Origin: JAFDZV01 sp964455525
Lineage (GTDB): Bacteria; Bacteroidota; Ignavibacteria; OLB7
DNA: 64,000 nt
Direction: 5' to 3'
Assembly (NCBI GenBank): GCA_964455525.1
Contig: CAYVWR010000003.1
Location: forward strand, 334,962 to 398,961
Shown here: positions 26,804 through 38,600 of the stretch, one piece after another
Position numbering within the stretch: position 1 is the first letter of the stretch
How the letters are laid out: the number at the start of each line of letters is the position of its first letter
Notes under the pieces: model-generated
What the model was told of the DNA's origin: nothing
Database searches by the model: none
Seen by the model: the letters and a program-made list of their open reading frames with translations, nothing else
Translations under genes and position numbers: made by a program

Positions 26804-26844
26804 GCCGGGAGCGGCCGGGCGGAATACACCCGGTCGCTCCCGGC
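26804..26844 (+). terminator. Long hairpin after the giant protease gene
   Basis: Stem of about 16 bp with one G-T wobble (26804-26819 with 26829-26844) and a 9-base loop, 17 bp after the stop. The T-tract is weak (TTCGG). It probably separates the protease transcript from the next giant gene. Confidence 0.6.
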
Positions 26845-26986
26845 TTCGGATGGTCTATCGGTTATGCAGTCCGGCAGAGCATTCCCTGCGGCCATATCTA
26901 CCAGAGCACTTCGATTTTTGTCACCATCCCGCATCTATCCATCACGAATTTTTCACGTGGTCACCGCCACATTCTATGAAGATGTT

Positions 26987-29900
26987 ATGAGCAGTATTAA
27001 CTCTTATTATCCGCCGCTATCTGCGCTTGCCGATATAAGCATAATTCCCCCTCAGCTTGATTTTATCGGGCATGCATTGAATTCCCTGCTCGATAGAATC
27101 TATTTCCGCGATCTGCAACATTCAACAAGCAGGGGCGGAGGAAGAGAATTCTATAGCCTTACGCTTCTGACTTATAGAAAGATCGGCATCGAAATTCCAG
27201 GAACCGGCATCGGCCTATATCTCAATCCTCCCGATCCTCCCGGCAGTGCCGGAGGAACCCTGTTCGGCACCGGCATTCCACTTACGCTGGAGTACGAATG
27301 GGGCATTGCCGATCTGGTTCGTGGTTTCGACCTGGAGACGTTCAAGCCGGACCCGAAAACGCTGTTTGGCCTTATTGCCCGGACGATGAAGCTTGATACA
27401 TCCACGCTTGCCGGGCAGGCGATCGCAGCATTTGCCGGCGGATCTCTGGAGTCCTTTATCGGCGATATAAATACGTGGCTCGGCAATGAAAACATCGAGC
27501 AGATTCTCTCCCCTGATGCCGGATTGAGCGATCCGGAAAAGATCGCCAACGTGATAGGGCAGATCGAGGATAATGCCGGAGTGCCGCTGCCGGAAGCTCT
27601 GTGGAATGTCTACCTGAGTTCGACAGGAGATGCCGGCAACTCTGCCCCTGTCGATCAGTTGTTTCGGCCATTGCTCGGCGGAAAGTCGATGCTGGAGTAC
27701 ATCGGCGATCTGCTAGCCCCGAAGATCAATGCGTCGCTGCGTCTGAAAACACGCCTGGAATTTCCGCGAACAATTCTTAAGCCTCTTATCATCGAGCAGG
27801 GGCAACCGCATCGTGTCGATGAAAACCCCGAAGCCCGATCGACCCTCGACTTTGCCGAGGGGACCTTGTGTTTCAATACATCGAAGGGAATCGGTTTCGA
27901 TGCCATGCTGGATGCCACGCTGGTTCCGTCTCAGATCGGCGATACCGGGCTGACTCTCTCGTTCACCCAGGCCCGGCTGGACCTCAGTACCACGGCCAGC
28001 ATACCGGAATCGGTGGCCGATGGCCGCGGCGAGGATTTTGTCGGCGTTTATATCCGGGATGCCGAGATCGGGCTTCCCGCATTCTGGCGGACAAAGCCAG
28101 ATGACGAGCGGCCGCAGGATCTGAACCATCGCGCCAGGATCATCGGGCGAAATATTCTTATCGGCACCGGCGGGCTTTCCGGTTCCTTCAGCCTGCTGAC
28201 AACCGATGATGAGCCGTTGCTGGAGACCCGCTTCGGCGCCACCGAGGGGGAACCCGGAAGCAGCGGATTCGGGATTGCACTCGATCGCTTCGATATTTCG
28301 TTTCATCAGGGAGCGATCGTCGGCTCGGATATTCATGGCACTCTGCGCCTGCCGGTCGGTGATGGAGATATCGCGCTCGGCGTCACCATCGCTGTGCATA
28401 ATGGTGGCTTCACCATCGCAGTGCAGCCCGATCCGCCGGTCAGCTTCGGGATGGATAATGTTTTTTCGCTGACAATAACAAAAATTGGGGTGGGAAGTCT
28501 CGGTTCCCGCTACTACCTGGAGGCTGCCGGATCTCTGGAGATTCTCGCCGATCTGCCCGGCGTTGGAAGGATCTTCAAGCAGCCGATCGAAATCGGCACG
28601 GTGATCATCTGGTCCAATGGCGAGATCGATTTCCAGGGGGGAAGCTTCGTCCTGAATGAGGCGGTCAGGTTGGTCGCCGGCCCGGTCGATTTTTCGGTGA
28701 CCGCAATCCATATCGGAAGCGAGGAAGGCTACCATGCGGGGCACCGGAGACACTACAGATATTTCGGGTTCGATGGTGGGGTGAAAACCGGCATTGGCGG
28801 AGTGGATGCCCGTGGCGATGGCATCAAGCTCTATTATACTTCCGACAACACCCGTACGGGGCTGCCCGGGCATATCTATCTCCGTCTGGAATCAATCAAG
28901 GTAAGCCTGACGATACCCGGCGATGCAACCGAGGAGAACGTTGCATTGATCTTGAAGGGATGGCTCTCGATGAAAAATCGTGCATCCGGCGAATCCGGCG
29001 GGGCCATCCCCGAATACGCTGGCGGGGTAACCTTCTCGCTGCCGAAGCTTGGAACGGGTGGAGGAGCCAATCTGAAAATGATCCCGTCGATCGGTGCCTT
29101 CCTCGTCGATGCCAATCTGGAGTTTCCTTCGCCGATCCTTCTGGGGAGTACCGGTCTTGGCATCTACGGGTTGAACGGAATTTTCGGCAATAAATATATT
29201 CTTCGGAAAGGGGAGAACGAGCGCTGGTGGGAGTTCTACAGAAAGCCCGATCCTGGCGTTAACGTGCAGAAGTTCAGCCGGGCCGATGGGTTTGCAATAG
29301 GCGCGGGGGTTTCCATGGCTACGGCTGGTGACTCCGGCGAAGCATTCTCGAGCAAGCTGATGTTTATTCTTTCGATACCCGGAATGCTTGCGTTCGAGGG
29401 ACGTGCTTCCATTCTGAGCACAAGGCTCGGGCTGAGCGGCGATGAGGACCCCCCGTTCTTTGCGGTCCTGTCGTTGAGCGAAATCGGGGTGGAAGCGGCC
29501 TTTGGCATCAATTACCAACGCCCTCGCAATTCCGGCGATATTTTCAGCCTGAATGCCATTATGGAGCTTGGCTTTTTCTATGGGCGCTCCTCGGCATGGC
29601 ACGTAAATATCGGCCGCGACGCGCCCGACACCATGCGCATCGGTGCATCCATGCTGAAGGTTCTCCACGGCAAAGGCTATCTGATGCTCGGATCAGGGGG
29701 CATCAAGGTGGGGCAGAGCGTGGAGTTCAAATTTGAACAGGATTGCGCGGTGGCAAGGGTGGGGCTGTATGCGGCGCTCGAAGTTGGCGGTCGTGCGAGC
29801 TTCCGTCCGCTTCAGATTGGCGGTTGGGGGCATGTAGGAGGCTACGCCGAGTTGAAGATATTCGGCTTTGGATTCCGTCTGAATGTGGATGCGTTTCTTA

Positions 29901-32900
29901 TGGTGGAGGCACCACGGCCGTTTGCCATCGCCGGAAGCCTCTCGCTGGGCGTTTCCCCACCCTGGCCATTTCCGGATGTGAACCTCAGTGTAGGGATCGG
30001 CTGGACGTTCAACAACGAACGGAATATCGACGAAATAGGGTTTATCGGAGAACAGGAGTATTCCGGCAGCGATGCCATCGAAGCCTATGTGCAGCAGCGG
30101 GTTCATCCGGTGAAGGCAATACATATGATATCGGGAGAACCATTTCTCCTGAATTATGTGAATCATCATTATCCGGAACGGACCCGGCTCCCCTCCTTGC
30201 TGGAGGAAGCGCCGGAGATCCCCCCGCCGGACAGCGGATGGATAGGATCGTTCGACCGTTTTACGCTGCCACTGGACAGTTTCATCGATATAGAATTCAG
30301 CAAGGGGGTCGATCCTGCCAGCATACGGAGGCTGGGGCCGATCCAGACCGGGAGAATCTGTGAAGAGCTGGTGCCGCCGCAAAAGGGGAGGGAGCAACAG
30401 GTGCGGCATCGTTATGTCGTGGACTCCGTGTCGTTACACTACTGGTCGGCTTCGGCACATTCCTGGCAGGATTACACCATGGCCCAGGCGAACACGCCGC
30501 TGATCGACCTGCTGGTGGAGCAGGGGGCTGGCCGCAGCGAGGCGATAGCTTTGCTGGAGAGCCATCTGTACGATGGGTTCTGGCAGCTCAGCAATGCCAA
30601 CTCCTATACCAGGCTCCGTATACTGGCCCGTTCCCCGCTTCAGCAGAATCCATCGGTGGAGCTTACCGAGCTTGGGTTCCCGGAGCGTGTGCTGGTCTGC
30701 CCTCCCCCGGAACGTCCACTGCAATGTCTTGATTGGAACGATGTCCCTGTGGATACGGTGTATGATGCAGCGGAGAAGATATCGGATCGGAGGCTTCAGT
30801 ACCGTATCTCTGGCTCTGCGGCAACGGTAAAGGCTGCCAGGAATCCTTTCGGGATGCCACACTCGCTGGTGCTGCCGGGGGGTGAGCAGATCGAGATACT
30901 ATTCCCACAGCCGGTAACGAAGGTATCGATGAAGCTTACCGCACTGAGCGAACAGGTTGCCATCTCCTATTACCTGGGGTATCGGTATAACCCGGAGCCG
31001 GTCCGGCGTGCGCCTAACGGGAGCCGCATCGAGCGGTGGGAGATTTCCACGGCTGGCGGAGGAATGAATGATACTGCGGATGATCTCTGGGATAAGCTCC
31101 GCGCGATTCCAAGCTTCATTCGGGCCTTCTGTAGCGGACCCCTTCGACCAGATTCTGTAGCGGTAGCCGCCCTTGGCAGCATCATGGATCAGAAGTTCAG
31201 GACGACAAACGCATATCTCCGGCGCCGGATGGGGCTGGAACCGGCCCAGAGTGCTGCCGGTTTCTGCGAACGCCTGAAAGAGATGCTGGAAACAGTTATC
31301 GTATCGATTTCCGGCAACACCCCCGCACCACGGTATCTACAGCCCAACCTGGAATATTTCTACAGGGATGCACGGCATTATGCAGGGAAGTATATCCAGG
31401 CCTTTATCGATGCTGGGGAGATGGTTCCCGAACCTCCCGCCGAACATAATGAGCTGTATGAGAAGTGGATGGATCTGCTTGCATGCGCCGGGAAACTAAG
31501 CCAGCATCGGGACATGTTGCCGAAGCATGCCCGGCCATTTATCCCAGGGATGATCGATCCCGCCGTTGCCTCCCTCTACATCGCTGCCCGCTCATCTGCC
31601 GGCCAGTGGGGCGTGGAGCTGAATCAGCCCACGGATATTACCGACCCTGTACACCGTGCCCGCTATGTTGCGGAGTTTTTTGCACGTGAAAGTCTCGACG
31701 TTGCTGTGAGTTCCAGGCTTGCGACGCTCTCCCTCTCGTTCGAGCGATTATTCGATGCTCTGGAATCGGCGCTGAAGAAGGTGCGGGCCATGCTGAAGTT
31801 CTCCAGAGAGGATATCTGCGGGGGGGCTGCCGGGAGTATCGTGGCCTACGGTGTCCCGGAAGCCAGCTATTCCGGATGCGGCGGCGCCAGTGGTTTTGCC
31901 GATATCATCACGACGATCTGTATGGCCGGTGCTCCAGCCGAATCTCCGGCCCTCGATCGTATCTCCGCCCTGATCGATGAAGGCGTTTCCACTGTAGTTG
32001 CTATCGAGAATTATTTCGGATGGCCTGATTCCACTACCGGGACCGATCTATGCTCCAAACTGCGCCGTACTCTGCGTGCGATTTCAGTGGCCTGTTCGGG
32101 GCTTGGTGCGCTTCCGGCTTCCCTGCGGTCCCGTGTGAGGAAGTTGTATGGAACCCTGCTGGTCCATCTCGGCGAATACCGGAAGGATACCAGAGGATTT
32201 GATCCGGCAGGGCCGGATGAGGCGATCATCACATGTATCGGACGGTGGTACGGCGCTCTGGCCTGTCTGTGCAGTTTATGCAATGATTTCGATGCACTAC
32301 ATGCTCAGGATGAAAGGCCGTACTTCATCAGCACCGTCGATCCCGAGCTTGATAGCTTGTACAACGCCATAGCAGGCGAGCTTGCGAGCGGGGACACCAT
32401 CATCACCGGCAGCGGAGTTTCCAATGATCTCTGCGAACAGCTTTCGGTCATCGCGGTCTTTCTGAACGCCCTGGCCATGCGATGCGAGGATCCGATGCTC
32501 ACGACAAGTGATATGCTCGGCTGGCTCTCGGGGGAGGCAAAGACCGACTTTGCATCTGCGCACGCAGCTCTTACCGGACCGGGAGGGGCACTTGAGGAGT
32601 TCTCCACGATTTTCTGCGAGGGCACGGGAAATGGCAACTCCATGTCGTGGCTGCCGATGCTTGGGACTTTGGAGTGCCTCTATAGGCTCATCAGCAGAAG
32701 CGCATATCTGCCGCAGGATATTCTTGGCCGGATCAACGCTGATTTCAGCAACAACTCCAGCAACGATCTGAGCGACCCGCTTTATACCATTATGAAGAAG
32801 GTCTATCAGCCTGGTGTTGGTGATCCGGCCGATCCGCTGGTGCCATCGGCTCTGCCACCGGCCGAACAGAACCTTTATAAGCTGGATTATATCCTTCCCC

Positions 32901-35530
32901 GCCTTTATCTGAAGTCGCTTCAAGGAGAAGCCGTCAACGATCCGAATCATCCAGAATATCAGGAGATCGAGGCGATCGTTGCTGCGCTTGCCGATGAGAT
33001 GGCCGATCTGAACGATGCTCTGCTTGCTCTTCCGGAAGGAACACGGATTGATATCTGCCAGGTAGGACGCGGAGAAGGGCCGGAACGCGAGCGATCCTTG
33101 CTTGATATCTATCGCAGGCTCTGCGATGATCTCTCGCTGCCGTTGCAGGGAGCGCATGCAGGTGTGGCCACGGTGATCCGCAATGCCGGACCGGTCCTCG
33201 ATGAGCTGGCCCTGGTGCTCGGCAGCGATCCTATACGGGATGCATGGCCCGATAGCGCCTTCTGCTCCGTAGTGCGTGAGGTCGTTCTTACGCTCGTTAC
33301 GGCATATTCCTTTGCTGAGCATCTGTCGCCGGCTCTGCAAACAAAGCTGTACGATCTCTCGCGGGATCTGCTAGCGGCTGATACCTCTGTCTCTTCTCCC
33401 ATGCTGAATCCCGGTTGCGAGCAGATCAGTGGTGAGTGGCTTTCCATGCTCCACTGTCTACGGGTGGCCTGCGTGTATCTGCCTCATCTTCCTGCCGGAA
33501 TCAGAGAAGGGCTTGAGGATGACACGCTGCAGGATGCGATGGGCACACAGATCCGGAGGTTATACCGGAAGGTGCTTCTCTGGGGAGATCAGTTCGCTAT
33601 GGCTACCGGCCCCGGACGTAGCACCACGGACCGATGCCGGAAGGTGCAGCTTATCACCAATTATCTGACGGGGGCGATCATCGATTTCGATCCCCGGAAT
33701 GCCGACAATCGTATCGGTCTCTTCGATGCCCACCAGACGCTTGTTACGGCGCTGGAGGATGCAGTGCTGGTGGATGCTTTGAACCGGCTCTGCCCGATTC
33801 CGGGGGATGGACCGTATGATCCATTGAAAAAACGGGAGCGAAAAAGCCGGGTGGAGCTTCTACGAGAAGTACGCTATGGTTTCAGCGGGGAGCCAAGCCC
33901 GATCGACCGTATCGTAATAGCACCGGCTGTGGGGTGCGATCCAAACGATCCTATCGACTGGAGTGCGGTTGTCGCTGAAATACACCAGATCCTGGGCGAT
34001 GCCGCTGCCAGCCAGGAAGAGAAGGATGCGCTGGCAGCTTTTGTGCCCGATATGCAGGAGCTTTCATCGGAGCCGTGCAAGACCCTGATCCACCAGATCT
34101 GCTGGCAGACGCAGGCCGATCATGACTATAACAACGATCTGCCAGACGAGGAGATCGTCAGAGAGACCACAAACGATATCATCATCGGGCTGCGCGATCT
34201 GAACCAGCCCATCTGGCGCCCCAATACGATCTATGCAATACAGATCGCGACATCAGAATATGTCGATAACCATGCGATCCCATATCGCCGATTTCTAACG
34301 TACGGGTTCAAAACCGCAGGCCCGATCGGGCATTTTCATGAGACAGGTAATGAAGTTCCGCCTCTGTACAACCAGAGTTATCAGGAGCTTCTTCAGGCGG
34401 AGAGGGAGGACGAATTCAAGTATGCGGACCTGAAGCTCTACCTCGATTATCCCCGTTGTTATCCCAATGCCGATGGAAATATCATCGGTGCAAAACCACT
34501 GTATTATGCCAGCGCCACGCTTTCACTGTTTTATCTGAAAGATTACGTTGCGGCGATGTACGGCCGGTGGGATACGTACGGAGATCTGCCTGAGGTGCGC
34601 TCAGGACTTCAGGTGGTTGTATATGACCAGGGCATGCAGAAGGATAAGATTACCGGAGAGGCCGGAAAAATTACTGTCGATCCCGTCTGGAAGCCCGATC
34701 TGAACCCGCCAGTGGAAAAGGAATTCGAGGTGTTCAGATATATCATGAATGCCGACCCGCAGAGCAATTGCCTGGAGTTCGAGCTTTTTGCCGAGGATGC
34801 TCTGCCGAAAGCCAAACAAACTACGGTGCCGGTTGGCGTCGCATTGGAACCGCAACGGCTCTATACAGCGATGTTCAACGCCGTTCTGGAGGAGGGTGTA
34901 GGGCGAACCTATAGCCGTCCGGTACATAAATATGTATTCCAGACCTCTCGTTACCCGAACTTCGAGCAGCATATCAGGAGTTGTATTCTGAGTGTTGAAG
35001 GGGAAGCCGAGAGAACGGCCATTGTCCGGATCAAGGTGCCATCGCAGAAATCCGTGTTGCTTTCCCAGGTGCTCCTGGATGATTCTTCCGTGGAGGTGCG
35101 GGAGTTGAACAGAGAGTATGGTGATCCGCTCGAAAGGGTCATCGAAGGTGCGCTTGGGTTGAAAAATCTTCCTCCGGCTCTAACCAACGAGTTCATCATT
35201 ATCAATGAGGAGGGGGGAGGGATCATCGGGGTTCTGGTCAGAAGCCCTGAACCGCTCAATGATCCGAAGCTTCCGATCGAGCAGCTCGGCCTGGGGCTTC
35301 AGACCGAAGGGTTCGGCTCTGCTCCCGTACTGGTTTTTTCAAAGGATGTGACCAGGGCATTCGTGACTGGCTTTATGAGCGGGGCGGATGTGGGGGTCGC
35401 ACCGGGAATTCTAACGTTCGTCTTTACGTACAGGCTCTTTAACGGTACGGAGTTCGCCCAGGTGGAGGCACCGCAGAATGGGCCGGCAACAAGTGTAACC
35501 ATCACATTCGATACACAGAGCATTCCCTGA
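26987..35530 (+). CDS. Giant beta-rich protein with cysteine-containing helical repeats (giant protein 2)
   Basis: About 2847 residues from ATG 26987, the first methionine before plausible sequence (MSSINSYYPPLSALADIS); no Shine-Dalgarno and no signal peptide. Residues 1 to about 1050 are rich in alternating beta strands and glycine, with FDALL-type and PWPFPDVNLSVGIGW segments. This recalls, from memory and unverified, the DUF6603-type giant bacterial proteins. Residues about 1050-1350 look like a mixed beta domain. Residues about 1360-2370 contain helical repeats with CSKLRRTLRAIS and WYGALACLCSLC motifs shared with the next protein. The last about 450 residues return to beta structure (NTIYAIQIATSEY, YTAMFNAVLEEG), like a bacterial Ig/SbsA-type fold. 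No catalytic motif was recognised. Confidence 0.8.
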   Translation: MSSINSYYPPLSALADISIIPPQLDFIGHALNSLLDRIYFRDLQHSTSRGGGREFYSLTLLTYRKIGIEIPGTGIGLYLNPPDPPGSAGGTLFGTGIPLTLEYEWGIADLVRGFDLETFKPDPKTLFGLIARTMKLDTSTLAGQAIAAFAGGSLESFIGDINTWLGNENIEQILSPDAGLSDPEKIANVIGQIEDNAGVPLPEALWNVYLSSTGDAGNSAPVDQLFRPLLGGKSMLEYIGDLLAPKINASLRLKTRLEFPRTILKPLIIEQGQPHRVDENPEARSTLDFAEGTLCFNTSKGIGFDAMLDATLVPSQIGDTGLTLSFTQARLDLSTTASIPESVADGRGEDFVGVYIRDAEIGLPAFWRTKPDDERPQDLNHRARIIGRNILIGTGGLSGSFSLLTTDDEPLLETRFGATEGEPGSSGFGIALDRFDISFHQGAIVGSDIHGTLRLPVGDGDIALGVTIAVHNGGFTIAVQPDPPVSFGMDNVFSLTITKIGVGSLGSRYYLEAAGSLEILADLPGVGRIFKQPIEIGTVIIWSNGEIDFQGGSFVLNEAVRLVAGPVDFSVTAIHIGSEEGYHAGHRRHYRYFGFDGGVKTGIGGVDARGDGIKLYYTSDNTRTGLPGHIYLRLESIKVSLTIPGDATEENVALILKGWLSMKNRASGESGGAIPEYAGGVTFSLPKLGTGGGANLKMIPSIGAFLVDANLEFPSPILLGSTGLGIYGLNGIFGNKYILRKGENERWWEFYRKPDPGVNVQKFSRADGFAIGAGVSMATAGDSGEAFSSKLMFILSIPGMLAFEGRASILSTRLGLSGDEDPPFFAVLSLSEIGVEAAFGINYQRPRNSGDIFSLNAIMELGFFYGRSSAWHVNIGRDAPDTMRIGASMLKVLHGKGYLMLGSGGIKVGQSVEFKFEQDCAVARVGLYAALEVGGRASFRPLQIGGWGHVGGYAELKIFGFGFRLNVDAFLMVEAPRPFAIAGSLSLGVSPPWPFPDVNLSVGIGWTFNNERNIDEIGFIGEQEYSGSDAIEAYVQQRVHPVKAIHMISGEPFLLNYVNHHYPERTRLPSLLEEAPEIPPPDSGWIGSFDRFTLPLDSFIDIEFSKGVDPASIRRLGPIQTGRICEELVPPQKGREQQVRHRYVVDSVSLHYWSASAHSWQDYTMAQANTPLIDLLVEQGAGRSEAIALLESHLYDGFWQLSNANSYTRLRILARSPLQQNPSVELTELGFPERVLVCPPPERPLQCLDWNDVPVDTVYDAAEKISDRRLQYRISGSAATVKAARNPFGMPHSLVLPGGEQIEILFPQPVTKVSMKLTALSEQVAISYYLGYRYNPEPVRRAPNGSRIERWEISTAGGGMNDTADDLWDKLRAIPSFIRAFCSGPLRPDSVAVAALGSIMDQKFRTTNAYLRRRMGLEPAQSAAGFCERLKEMLETVIVSISGNTPAPRYLQPNLEYFYRDARHYAGKYIQAFIDAGEMVPEPPAEHNELYEKWMDLLACAGKLSQHRDMLPKHARPFIPGMIDPAVASLYIAARSSAGQWGVELNQPTDITDPVHRARYVAEFFARESLDVAVSSRLATLSLSFERLFDALESALKKVRAMLKFSREDICGGAAGSIVAYGVPEASYSGCGGASGFADIITTICMAGAPAESPALDRISALIDEGVSTVVAIENYFGWPDSTTGTDLCSKLRRTLRAISVACSGLGALPASLRSRVRKLYGTLLVHLGEYRKDTRGFDPAGPDEAIITCIGRWYGALACLCSLCNDFDALHAQDERPYFISTVDPELDSLYNAIAGELASGDTIITGSGVSNDLCEQLSVIAVFLNALAMRCEDPMLTTSDMLGWLSGEAKTDFASAHAALTGPGGALEEFSTIFCEGTGNGNSMSWLPMLGTLECLYRLISRSAYLPQDILGRINADFSNNSSNDLSDPLYTIMKKVYQPGVGDPADPLVPSALPPAEQNLYKLDYILPRLYLKSLQGEAVNDPNHPEYQEIEAIVAALADEMADLNDALLALPEGTRIDICQVGRGEGPERERSLLDIYRRLCDDLSLPLQGAHAGVATVIRNAGPVLDELALVLGSDPIRDAWPDSAFCSVVREVVLTLVTAYSFAEHLSPALQTKLYDLSRDLLAADTSVSSPMLNPGCEQISGEWLSMLHCLRVACVYLPHLPAGIREGLEDDTLQDAMGTQIRRLYRKVLLWGDQFAMATGPGRSTTDRCRKVQLITNYLTGAIIDFDPRNADNRIGLFDAHQTLVTALEDAVLVDALNRLCPIPGDGPYDPLKKRERKSRVELLREVRYGFSGEPSPIDRIVIAPAVGCDPNDPIDWSAVVAEIHQILGDAAASQEEKDALAAFVPDMQELSSEPCKTLIHQICWQTQADHDYNNDLPDEEIVRETTNDIIIGLRDLNQPIWRPNTIYAIQIATSEYVDNHAIPYRRFLTYGFKTAGPIGHFHETGNEVPPLYNQSYQELLQAEREDEFKYADLKLYLDYPRCYPNADGNIIGAKPLYYASATLSLFYLKDYVAAMYGRWDTYGDLPEVRSGLQVVVYDQGMQKDKITGEAGKITVDPVWKPDLNPPVEKEFEVFRYIMNADPQSNCLEFELFAEDALPKAKQTTVPVGVALEPQRLYTAMFNAVLEEGVGRTYSRPVHKYVFQTSRYPNFEQHIRSCILSVEGEAERTAIVRIKVPSQKSVLLSQVLLDDSSVEVRELNREYGDPLERVIEGALGLKNLPPALTNEFIIINEEGGGIIGVLVRSPEPLNDPKLPIEQLGLGLQTEGFGSAPVLVFSKDVTRAFVTGFMSGADVGVAPGILTFVFTYRLFNGTEFAQVEAPQNGPATSVTITFDTQSIP

Positions 35531-35548
35531 CCGGGCATAGATGTTATG

Positions 35549-35577
35549 GAGCGGTGGTATCCCATATGCCACCGCTC
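35549..35577 (+). terminator. Hairpin after giant protein 2
   Basis: A 12-bp stem with one wobble pair (35549-35560 with 35566-35577) and a 5-base loop, 18 bp after the stop. No clear T-run follows. It resembles the hairpin behind the protease gene in position. Confidence 0.45.
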
Positions 35578-35665
35578 TGCACGCCCGTGCTTTACAGGTG
35601 CTCCAACGTGGATAAGGCCGCTATCGGCCAAGTAAGAGCTATCACTTCATATTATCATTCTTATT

Positions 35666-38600
35666 ATGTCGCAACAACAATCGATAGTGTTATCGTTCAG
35701 CAATATTGAATATCAAGGCGGATTTGTCGGAAATAACTTCACCATCACTATACAGGTGGCTGCTGCGCGAAGTGGTGGCGGATCTCTGGGAACCGAATCG
35801 ACACTCATCTCGTTGCCGATCACACAAGACACAAACCTGGACCATTACAGGATCGCAATGGCGGTGCCGTATCAACCGGCCGTAACCACCATATTTACTG
35901 TAGATATTAGCATAACCGGCACCGGATCAGGTGCCAGTTCGAGCGGAAGCGCACAATCATCGATTCCGCTTTCGGCTGGCATATCCAGCCGTAGCGATGT
36001 CATTGCCGTTCCGGTTGCCAGAACCGGTGGGGGGCCTGGACCCGGTCCCGGCGGAAATGCAATCCTCAAGCTTTCCTTCGACACGATCGTTCGGGATGCG
36101 CCAGTCTGTTACCGGATGGATTGGCTGTGCCAGACCCGGAACACCATCCCTGTTGTTATGGGCTGGCTTTGCCAGGGAACCGGTTTCACCGTATCCCCCG
36201 ATGGTCCTGCATTCTCTGGCCTGCAATCGGTGATCGAACTGGATGCCCTTCTCAAGAAACATATGCCCGGTCTGAACTGGCTCAACAGCCAGCTTTCCCT
36301 GGGATACTCTCCTACAGGCCCGGATATGATGGGCCAGGCCGATTACGCCACCAGTATAACGCTTGCTGCAGCCCCCCAGGCCATGAGCCTGTCTTTGAGC
36401 CAGGCTCATGGCCTGAGCGGATTTTATCAGGATTTTACCACAAAGATAGGGAATTATGCTGGGGAGGTCTATCACCGGCTTCCCCAGCCTGAGCCGACTC
36501 TCTGTGCAGCGTGGCAAACCCTGCTGAACTGCTTTTGCAGGTTTTGCACTACTATGTCCGACTATCCAAGCCAGGATGTTGATCTCTGGACAAATCAGGC
36601 TGCCGGGGTGGTGCACGATGCCTATCAGGAGTTCGTACTCATCGCTGCCGCCGAGGGGATGGCGTATGCCATAAACCCGAATATCACCGATATCTGCGGA
36701 AAACTTGCTGAGCTTGTCGGGTTCTGGGCCTGGTGGTGCAGGAATTGCCCACGTCTCCAGATCACCTGGGGAAGTACCGTTCAGCCATATTATGATAGCC
36801 TTTATTCCATTGCTTCTCAAATGAGCTTCTGGGATGAGGCGGATCAGTTCGATTTCTGCGAGCCTCTGGCAAAGGGTCTTTGCGAGCGCTGGTTTGCCGG
36901 ACTTGGATGTATCGAGCGCTTATGCGATCGGATGGACTATCTGCCGGGAACTGTCCTTACCACTCTCGAAAATTCATTCGGTGCGATACTCTACGCCGCG
37001 CTCTACGGGGTGGAATATAATCAGACCTCCTCTCAGGGAACCAGCTTCTGTTTTCAGATCGAGCGTCTGAAGCTCTATCTGGGATTGGTCTGTAGCAGCG
37101 GATCTATCCTTGGTGATGATCGTAGAGAAGAACTGGAAACTCTGATCGGCCAGCTCGAAGATGCCTACGGCAGCTTTCCCTACAGGAATCTCTGTGCCGA
37201 GGTGGACTGCGCGGAGTGGAGCCGCATTCTCTCCTGTCTGAATAGGATCTGCCAGAGAAAATCGGAGCTTTCGTTGAACGATGCCATCTGGCTGAGCGAT
37301 CATTTCGCGGAGATCGTTGATGATCTCTATTATGCGGTGGAGTCGCTGATGACACCGGCAACTCCTCCCTCTTCCGGAGGGAACGGGCTGGAGCTGATGT
37401 GCTGGAAGCTGGATCGTATCGGTGGGTATGTCGAGGCCATCTGTTGCAGCGGGGAACCGTTCGATCCGGTCCTGAACGCACGTCTTTCCATGTTTCAGAG
37501 CGCGTTTGCAGATTTGAATCTGCATGCTCCCGGAATCTGCGCCGATTGCGACCGCTGGCTTCCGATGCTGGAGTGCCTTGGCGCGATATGCGACAACAAG
37601 GGGATGGTGCCACCGGATCTCGCCGAAAGCATCGCGGAGCTTTTCAGCCCCCCGATCCATGCCATCTATACATGGCTGCCGGATGATGGGAGCAACGAGG
37701 TGGCGCCGCCGCTGGAACCGCTCGGGCTTGATCCTCTCTGCTGGCGCTTGCAGAAAGTGCTGGCATGGTTCAACGATCTCTGCGCTGGTACCGAGGTGAT
37801 GGATCCGGTGCTTCGGCAGAATCTGGAGGCTGCTCATTTCACTCTCACGGTTGCATTCGACGCGCTTGGGGAGGTAGAGAAGTGGCGGAATATCTGTGAC
37901 CAGACCTCTGCGGTTTCGGGAGAATTGTGCGCTCGCTGGGTTCCGCTGCTCGCCTGTTTGCATGCTGCATGTGGCAATGCTCTTCTTCCATCGGCCATGC
38001 GGGATGCCATCCTGGCGGAGTTCGGGGAAATAATCGATCTGCTGGATTGGCTGCTTGGCACCCCGGATGGGTATTACGAGCCTCCGATTGAGATATCGAT
38101 GAGCGATTTCTGCATGAAGCTGGCTCGGGTACAACAGAAGATACATCAGATTTGTTCCAATCAGATCGCGGTCCATCCGATACTTCTGCTACGTCTGGAA
38201 CATGAGCTTGAACATGCGCTGCCTGCCTTCAACACGCTTCTGGCTGCATATCCCAGTATCTGTGCAGGGGAGGAATTCTGTCACGACTGGATGCGTATCC
38301 TGGAATGCCTGTCGCGGTTGTGCGGCCAGCAGAATCTCCTCGGCGGGGATCTGATAGCACGGCTGATAACAAATTTCGGCAAGATCATCCATGACGCCTA
38401 TCGCCGCGTCATGGGGCAGGAGCCGGAGGTGATCCCTGGTTATACCATCGAGATCCTCTGCTCCGATGCAAGTGCTCTGCTTGAGTGGTTTGTAGACTAT
38501 TGCGGATGCGGAGTTGGGATAACAGCCGGGCTGAGAGATGATCTGAGCGTCTATCTCGCCCAGCTTCAACTTGCCTATGATGGCCTTCATCCCTGCAAGA

